Positions 59,174 through 64,000 of a DNA stretch of 64,000 bases are shown piece by piece. The stretch covers positions 2,991,501 to 3,055,500 of the forward strand of contig NZ_CP049057.1 in the NCBI RefSeq assembly GCF_011044175.1, in the 5' to 3' direction. Source of the DNA: Rasiella rasia. Lineage in GTDB: Bacteria > Bacteroidota > Bacteroidia > Flavobacteriales > Flavobacteriaceae. The notes under the pieces are model-generated. The model did not search any database and was not told where the DNA came from. It saw only the letters and a program-made list of their open reading frames with translations. Within the stretch, counting starts at the first letter, position 1. Every line of letters begins with the position of its first letter. The translations under genes and the position numbers were made by a program.

Positions 59174-60109
59174 TTACTTCACTACTTTTACAGTTTTTGA
59201 TGCACCGTTAATACGTACATTAACTAAGTAAGCTCCAGAAGAAAGTTTGCTCATGTCTATTGTAGCATTTGCAACACCTGGGTTTGCAGAAATTACTTCT
59301 TTTCCTAATACATCGTATACAGTGATTGCTTCAACATTATATTTAGAATGAATGTTTAAAACATCTCTTACTGGATTAGGGAACATGCTAAAGTTAGCAG
59401 TAGAAAACTCATCTGTGTTAAGGTTGATATCTCTACCCATTACAACATCGTCGATGAACATTTCGTTGTTTGCAGAAGCAGAGAAAAAGTTAAGTCCTGC
59501 TAATTGAACAAATAATTGTGTTCCAAACTCGAAAGGAGCACCAGAAAATTGCTCAGTATCATTAATACTCATAGCCCACTCTTCACCATCAAGATCGTAA
59601 ACACAAGTTACTTTGAACCATTCGTCTTCTGGATATGCAAATGTAAAGTTAGATGCAGAACAGTCAATTACTCCTGCAACACTTCCAACTCCACCAGAAG
59701 CACCATCACAGTTAAAGTAAACATTACCACCCATTAAGGCTTGATTCCAAGCAGTTCCTTCAGGAGTTAAATCTGCTTGCATGTTAAAGTATGCTGATTT
59801 TCCAGCTGCTATTCTAGCCCAAAACTGAATTGTATATTCACCATCTGTTGGTTGTAGCGGCGTTAATAATACCATATCTGAAGCTTCGTTACCTGGAATA
59901 AGTAAAGACTGTGTTCCAGACAAAGCTTGTGAGTCTACAACTTCAGCGTCGTCACCACTACTAGGAATACCACTCCATGATCTCCATTGTGGACTTTGAG
60001 CGTCAAGATCGCCTAAATTGTAAAAGTCAAAATTATCTTCAAAATCTATCTGAGCGTTTGCGCTAAAGGCAAAGGCTACAAATGCTGCTAAAATGTAAAT
60101 TTTTTTCAT
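59174..60109 (-). CDS. Secreted lectin-like protein with T9SS type A sorting domain
   Basis: 311 residues. Signal peptide ends FSANAQ. Residues about 20-225 form a jelly-roll-like domain (IDFEDNFDFYNLGDLDAQSP; YTIQFWARIAAGKSAYFNMQ; MFIDDVVMGRD), as in concanavalin-like carbohydrate-binding modules. Residues 235-311 are the T9SS tail (FSMFPNPVRDVLNI; VYDVLGKEVI; GAYLVNVRINGASKTVKVVK). Exported across the outer membrane by T9SS. Glycan binding is only inferred from the fold. Confidence 0.85.
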   Translation of the reverse strand: MKKIYILAAFVAFAFSANAQIDFEDNFDFYNLGDLDAQSPQWRSWSGIPSSGDDAEVVDSQALSGTQSLLIPGNEASDMVLLTPLQPTDGEYTIQFWARIAAGKSAYFNMQADLTPEGTAWNQALMGGNVYFNCDGASGGVGSVAGVIDCSASNFTFAYPEDEWFKVTCVYDLDGEEWAMSINDTEQFSGAPFEFGTQLFVQLAGLNFFSASANNEMFIDDVVMGRDINLNTDEFSTANFSMFPNPVRDVLNIHSKYNVEAITVYDVLGKEVISANPGVANATIDMSKLSSGAYLVNVRINGASKTVKVVK

Positions 60110-60142
60110 AATATTTTATATTTATTAAAAGGATGTAAAAGT

Positions 60143-60150
60143 CAAATTTA
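60143..60150 (-). promoter_or_regulatory. -7 box of the T9SS cargo gene at 59174
   Basis: Minus-strand TAAATTTG, exact consensus, 33 bases before the ATG. Confidence 0.5.
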
Positions 60151-60240
60151 CAAAAAAAACAATGTAATTATACAATTCTACACTAATTATTTGCCACATT
60201 TAATTGCGAAACGATAAACTGTGTTTTATCCCTGTTTTCG

Positions 60241-60248
60241 TAACTTTG
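60241..60248 (+). promoter_or_regulatory. -7 box of icmF
   Basis: TAACTTTG, exact consensus, 18 bases before the ATG. Confidence 0.55.
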
Positions 60249-60266
60249 CAGCCAATTTAATTTATC

Positions 60267-63200
60267 ATGAATACACAAACTCCATATACTCCCAAAAATA
60301 AAGTTCGTATTGTAACGGCAGCCTCCCTTTTTGACGGTCACGACGCCGCCATTAACATTATGCGACGAATAATCCAAGCCACAGGGGTTGAGGTCATACA
60401 TTTAGGTCACGATAGAAGCGTAGAAGAAGTTGTAAACACCGCAATTCAAGAAGATGCTAATGCTATTGCAATGACATCGTACCAAGGTGGACATAATGAG
60501 TACTTTAAGTATATGTACGACCTGTTGCAGGAAAAAAATGCTGGACATATAAAGATATTTGGCGGCGGTGGCGGTGTAATTTTACCTTCGGAAATAGAAG
60601 AACTAATGGAGTATGGGATTACTCGTATTTATTCTCCAGATGATGGCCGTGAATTGGGGCTGCAAGGTATGATAAATGATTTGGTAAAAACTTCAGATTT
60701 TGCAATTGGTGACACCCTAAATGGAGAAGTAGATAGACTTTCAGACAAAGAACCAGGAGCTATTGCTCGCGTTATTTCTTCCGCAGAAAACTTTCCAGAT
60801 GTTGCGAAAGAAGCACTAGAAAAAATTCATGAACACAACAAATCACTTGCAACTCCAGTGTTGGGTATTACGGGTACAGGAGGGGCAGGAAAATCGTCTT
60901 TGGTAGATGAACTTGTACGACGGTTTTTACTAGATTTTCCAGAGAAAACTATCGGCTTAATTTCTGTAGATCCTTCAAAAAGAAAAACAGGAGGTGCGTT
61001 GCTTGGAGACCGTATTAGAATGAACGCCATTAATTCTCCACGAGTATACATGCGCAGTTTAGCCACAAGACAAAGTAATCTTGCCTTGTCAAAGTATGTT
61101 GCTGAAACTATAGAAGTGATTAAGGCGGCACATTATGACCTCATTATTCTTGAAACTTCTGGTATTGGGCAGAGCGACACAGAAATTATTGAACATAGTG
61201 ATGTGTCATTATATGTTATGACACCAGAATTTGGGGCAGCTACGCAATTAGAAAAGATTGATATGCTCGATTTTGCCGATTTGGTAGCGATCAATAAATT
61301 TGATAAACGCGGTTCCTTAGATGCGCTTCGAGATGTTAAAAAGCAATACATGCGAAACCATCAGCTGTGGGATACGCCTCAAGATAAACTTCCAATTTTT
61401 GGTACTATAGCGTCGCAGTTTAACGACCCAGGAATGAACACCTTGTACAAGGCCATTATGGATCAATTAGTGGAAAAGACAAAAGCCGACCTTACAAGCA
61501 CTTTTGAAGTGACTGATGAGATGAGCGAAAAAATCTTTGTGATTCCACCAGCCAGAACTCGCTATCTGTCAGAAATTTCAGAAAACAACCGAGCCTACGA
61601 TAAAACGGCGAGCGCACAAGCCGAAGTAGCCCAAAAGCTCTACGGAATTTTTAAAACTCTAGAAACTATCTCAGGGTCATTACCCAAAATTGACCAGAGT
61701 GGCATTGTTTCAGAATCTATTGCATCTTCCAACGAAAATGCAGATCTGTTGAAATTGTTGTTGGCAGAATTCGATAAGACAAAAATGAATCTGGACCCTT
61801 ATAATTGGGAAGTAATCACAACTTGGGATGAAAAGGTAAACCGCTATAAAAACCCGGTATATACGTTTAAAGTGCGTGATAAAGAAATAAAAATAGATAC
61901 ACACACCGAAAGTTTATCGCATAGTCAAATACCTAAAGTGGCTTTGCCTAAATACCAAGCATGGGGTGATGTTTTACGCTGGTGCTTACAAGAAAATGTA
62001 CCTGGCGAATTTCCTTATACCGCAGGATTATATCCTTTTAAGAGAACAGGGGAAGACCCTGCACGAATGTTTGCAGGAGAAGGGGGTCCCGAGAGAACCA
62101 ATAGACGTTTTCATTATGTAAGTCATGGGCTGCCAGCAAAAAGATTGTCTACGGCTTTCGATAGTGTTACACTGTATGGTAATGATCCAGGATTACGTCC
62201 AGATATTTATGGTAAAATAGGTAATGCAGGTGTGTCTATTTGTTGCTTAGACGATGCGAAGAAGTTGTACTCTGGGTTCGATTTAAGTCACCCAATGACT
62301 TCGGTGAGTATGACAATAAATGGTCCCGCACCTATGTTGTTAGGGTTTTTTATGAACGCAGCTATCGATCAAAATTGTGAAAAGTATATCACAGAAAATG
62401 GCCTAGAAGAAGAAGTTGAAGCTAAAATTTCAGCTTTATATAAAGGAGAAAAGCGACCAAAATACCAAGGAGATTTACCAGAAGGTAATAATGGTCTTGG
62501 TTTAATGTTGCTTGGTGTAACAGGAGATCAAGTATTGCCTCAAGACGTGTACAAAACTATAAAGGCTGAAACGTTACAACAAGTACGTGGAACGGTACAA
62601 GCAGATATTTTAAAAGAAGATCAGGCGCAGAACACCTGTATTTTTTCCACAGAGTTCGCCTTACGACTAATGGGCGATGTGCAAGAATATTTCATCGAAA
62701 AGCAAGTCCGAAACTTTTATTCGGTGTCTATTAGTGGCTATCATATTGCAGAAGCAGGTGCTAATCCTATTTCTCAATTAGCGTTTACACTTGCTAACGG
62801 ATTTACCTATGTGGAGTATTACTTGAGTCGTGGAATGGATATCAATAAATTTGGACCAAATTTATCCTTTTTCTTTAGTAACGGTATAGATCCAGAATAT
62901 TCGGTAATTGGACGTGTGGCACGAAAAATTTGGGCAAAGGCATTAAAGCATAAATACGGTGCTAATCCGCGTGCACAAATGCTGAAATATCACATTCAGA
63001 CCTCAGGACGTTCGTTACATGCCCAGGAGATAGATTTTAACGATATTAGAACAACGTTACAGGCTTTGTACGCTATTTACGATAACTGTAATTCTTTGCA
63101 TACTAACGCCTACGATGAAGCCATTACAACTCCTACAGAAGAAAGTGTGCGTCGTGCTATGGCAATACAGCTCATTATTAATAAGGAGTTGGGCTTAGCA

Positions 63201-63686
63201 AAAAATGAAAATCCAATTCAGGGAAGTTTTATTATTGAAGAGCTAACCGATTTGGTAGAGCAGGCTGTTTTAGAAGAATTTGACCGTTTAACAGAGCGGG
63301 GCGGGGTGCTTGGAGCAATGGAAACCATGTACCAGCGCAGTAAGATACAGGAAGAAAGTTTGTATTATGAAACGTTGAAACATACAGGAGAGTTTCCAAT
63401 AATTGGGGTTAATACTTTTTTAAGTAGTAAAGGGTCTCCAACTGTGCAACCTGCAGAGATTATACGGGCTACTGAAGAAGAGAAACAGTATCAGATAGAA
63501 GTAGTAGAGGCATTAAATAAGCGAAATAAAACGCATGTAGCCTCATTGTTGAAAGACCTTCAGCAGCGCTCAATTAACAATGAAAATATCTTTGAAGCAC
63601 TTATGGAAGTGTGTAAATATACTTCCTTAGGCGAAATTACAAATGCCTTGTTTGAAGTAGGAGGGCAGTATAGAAGAAATATGTAA
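60267..63686 (+). CDS. icmF: Fused B12-dependent acyl-CoA mutase (IcmF type)
   Basis: 1139 residues in the IcmF order. Residues 1-140 are the B12-binding domain ([12 protein letters not shown] with His25 as expected cobalt ligand; [13 protein letters not shown]). Residues about 155-420 are the MeaI/ArgK-like GTPase chaperone (Walker A GTGGAGKS at 203-210; [22 protein letters not shown]). The C-terminal part from about 560 is the mutase TIM barrel ([35 protein letters not shown]). IcmF interconverts isobutyryl-CoA and n-butyryl-CoA or related branched acyl-CoAs. The substrate cannot be fixed from reading alone. Confidence 0.93.
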   Translation: MNTQTPYTPKNKVRIVTAASLFDGHDAAINIMRRIIQATGVEVIHLGHDRSVEEVVNTAIQEDANAIAMTSYQGGHNEYFKYMYDLLQEKNAGHIKIFGGGGGVILPSEIEELMEYGITRIYSPDDGRELGLQGMINDLVKTSDFAIGDTLNGEVDRLSDKEPGAIARVISSAENFPDVAKEALEKIHEHNKSLATPVLGITGTGGAGKSSLVDELVRRFLLDFPEKTIGLISVDPSKRKTGGALLGDRIRMNAINSPRVYMRSLATRQSNLALSKYVAETIEVIKAAHYDLIILETSGIGQSDTEIIEHSDVSLYVMTPEFGAATQLEKIDMLDFADLVAINKFDKRGSLDALRDVKKQYMRNHQLWDTPQDKLPIFGTIASQFNDPGMNTLYKAIMDQLVEKTKADLTSTFEVTDEMSEKIFVIPPARTRYLSEISENNRAYDKTASAQAEVAQKLYGIFKTLETISGSLPKIDQSGIVSESIASSNENADLLKLLLAEFDKTKMNLDPYNWEVITTWDEKVNRYKNPVYTFKVRDKEIKIDTHTESLSHSQIPKVALPKYQAWGDVLRWCLQENVPGEFPYTAGLYPFKRTGEDPARMFAGEGGPERTNRRFHYVSHGLPAKRLSTAFDSVTLYGNDPGLRPDIYGKIGNAGVSICCLDDAKKLYSGFDLSHPMTSVSMTINGPAPMLLGFFMNAAIDQNCEKYITENGLEEEVEAKISALYKGEKRPKYQGDLPEGNNGLGLMLLGVTGDQVLPQDVYKTIKAETLQQVRGTVQADILKEDQAQNTCIFSTEFALRLMGDVQEYFIEKQVRNFYSVSISGYHIAEAGANPISQLAFTLANGFTYVEYYLSRGMDINKFGPNLSFFFSNGIDPEYSVIGRVARKIWAKALKHKYGANPRAQMLKYHIQTSGRSLHAQEIDFNDIRTTLQALYAIYDNCNSLHTNAYDEAITTPTEESVRRAMAIQLIINKELGLAKNENPIQGSFIIEELTDLVEQAVLEEFDRLTERGGVLGAMETMYQRSKIQEESLYYETLKHTGEFPIIGVNTFLSSKGSPTVQPAEIIRATEEEKQYQIEVVEALNKRNKTHVASLLKDLQQRSINNENIFEALMEVCKYTSLGEITNALFEVGGQYRRNM

Positions 63687-63835
63687 TTAACTTTAAAGTT
63701 GTGAGTCGCTCATCACGAGCAGTTGCATAGTACACTGGTAAATTGTACTATTCCTGTTGAAGCATTTTTCTTTTATTAGCAAGGGGTAGTACTACTTTTA
63801 TGAGAAGCGGAATTACTAAAAAAATTAAGTTTGTT

Positions 63836-64000
63836 TTACAACGTCAACATCCATGTACGTTGCAATTTTCTAAACTTCTTTAGTTCTTTGCGAAGAATGG
63901 GTAAAAAGTCTTTTCCATTGCTTGCGCTGTGTTCTAATCGCTCGCAATTTTTGTACAGTAAATTAGTAAGTCGTGTTAACGAGGCAACGTGTTTCTCCTT
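63836..64000 (-). CDS. C-terminal 54 residues of an unidentified protein (cut by window edge)
   Basis: Minus-strand frame open from the window end to a TAA at 63836-63838. The visible part is helical and basic (LTRLTNLLYKNCERLEHSAS; LRKELKKFRKLQRTW). No family recognised. The 149 bases between it and icmF (63687-63835) show no clear feature. Confidence 0.55.
   Translation of the reverse strand, partial: KEKHVASLTRLTNLLYKNCERLEHSASNGKDFLPILRKELKKFRKLQRTWMLTL

Overview
The window comes from the chromosome of a low-GC member of the Bacteroidota, almost certainly a marine-type Flavobacteriaceae. Several signs agree: many promoters fit the Bacteroidota -7 consensus TAnnTTTG; three secreted proteins carry type IX secretion (T9SS) C-terminal sorting tails; Rho has the long Asn/Lys/Arg/Asp-rich insertion seen in this phylum; and families such as Lacal_2735, DUF4293, DUF3667, BT_3928 and glutamine synthetase III are present. 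There is no prophage, insertion sequence, CRISPR array or rRNA operon. One tRNA gene (Arg, anticodon ACG) was found.

Layout. 1-14.8 kb is housekeeping: a cut-off aminotransferase, a PDZ aspartyl protease, valS, a lipid cluster (LUD protein, cdsA, psd, acyl-CoA-binding protein), rsfS-ftsH, birA, pyrE, a NUDIX hydrolase and an M14 peptidase. 14.8-25.7 kb holds two tandem T9SS cargo proteins, rho, truA, an ABC exporter, and folP-cdaA (c-di-AMP synthesis). A broken four-helix-bundle gene follows at 25.7-26.0 kb. 26-35 kb carries a DoxX/thioredoxin/DUF6624 fusion, a lone peptide-type permease, tpiA-prmA-clpS, an orphan TPR histidine kinase, tRNA-Arg, apt and a 50-residue protein. 35-41.6 kb has a BlaR1/BlaI-like pair with a clear operator array, a Na+/Ca2+ antiporter and glutamine synthetase III with direct repeats upstream.

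The notable region is 41.7-53.3 kb: two consecutive paralogous curli (functional amyloid, type VIII secretion) operons. Each encodes a curlin subunit of 22 exact 11-residue units, a CsgB-like minor subunit, CsgF, an enlarged CsgG with a C-terminal beta-barrel-like extension, and a lipoprotein with a carboxypeptidase-regulatory-like domain, an Fn3-like domain and a beta-propeller that is not part of the classical system. Copy 2 has an intact fused CsgH-CsgE protein; copy 1 has the same gene cut by an in-frame TGA, with a recognisable CsgE remnant behind it. Both operons share a 16-bp upstream motif (15/16 identical) at similar distance from a -7-like box, and both have a strong hairpin between csgA and csgB. 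The two curlins differ sharply in charge: copy 1 is strongly acidic, copy 2 is Arg-rich and near neutral. No csgD-like regulator lies in the window.

53.3-64 kb returns to metabolism: purM, prfA, pyrF, a BtuF-like metal receptor without signal peptide, a DUF4197 protein, another T9SS cargo protein and a large fused B12-dependent acyl-CoA mutase (IcmF type). All family assignments rest on reading the translated sequence; no database search was run.
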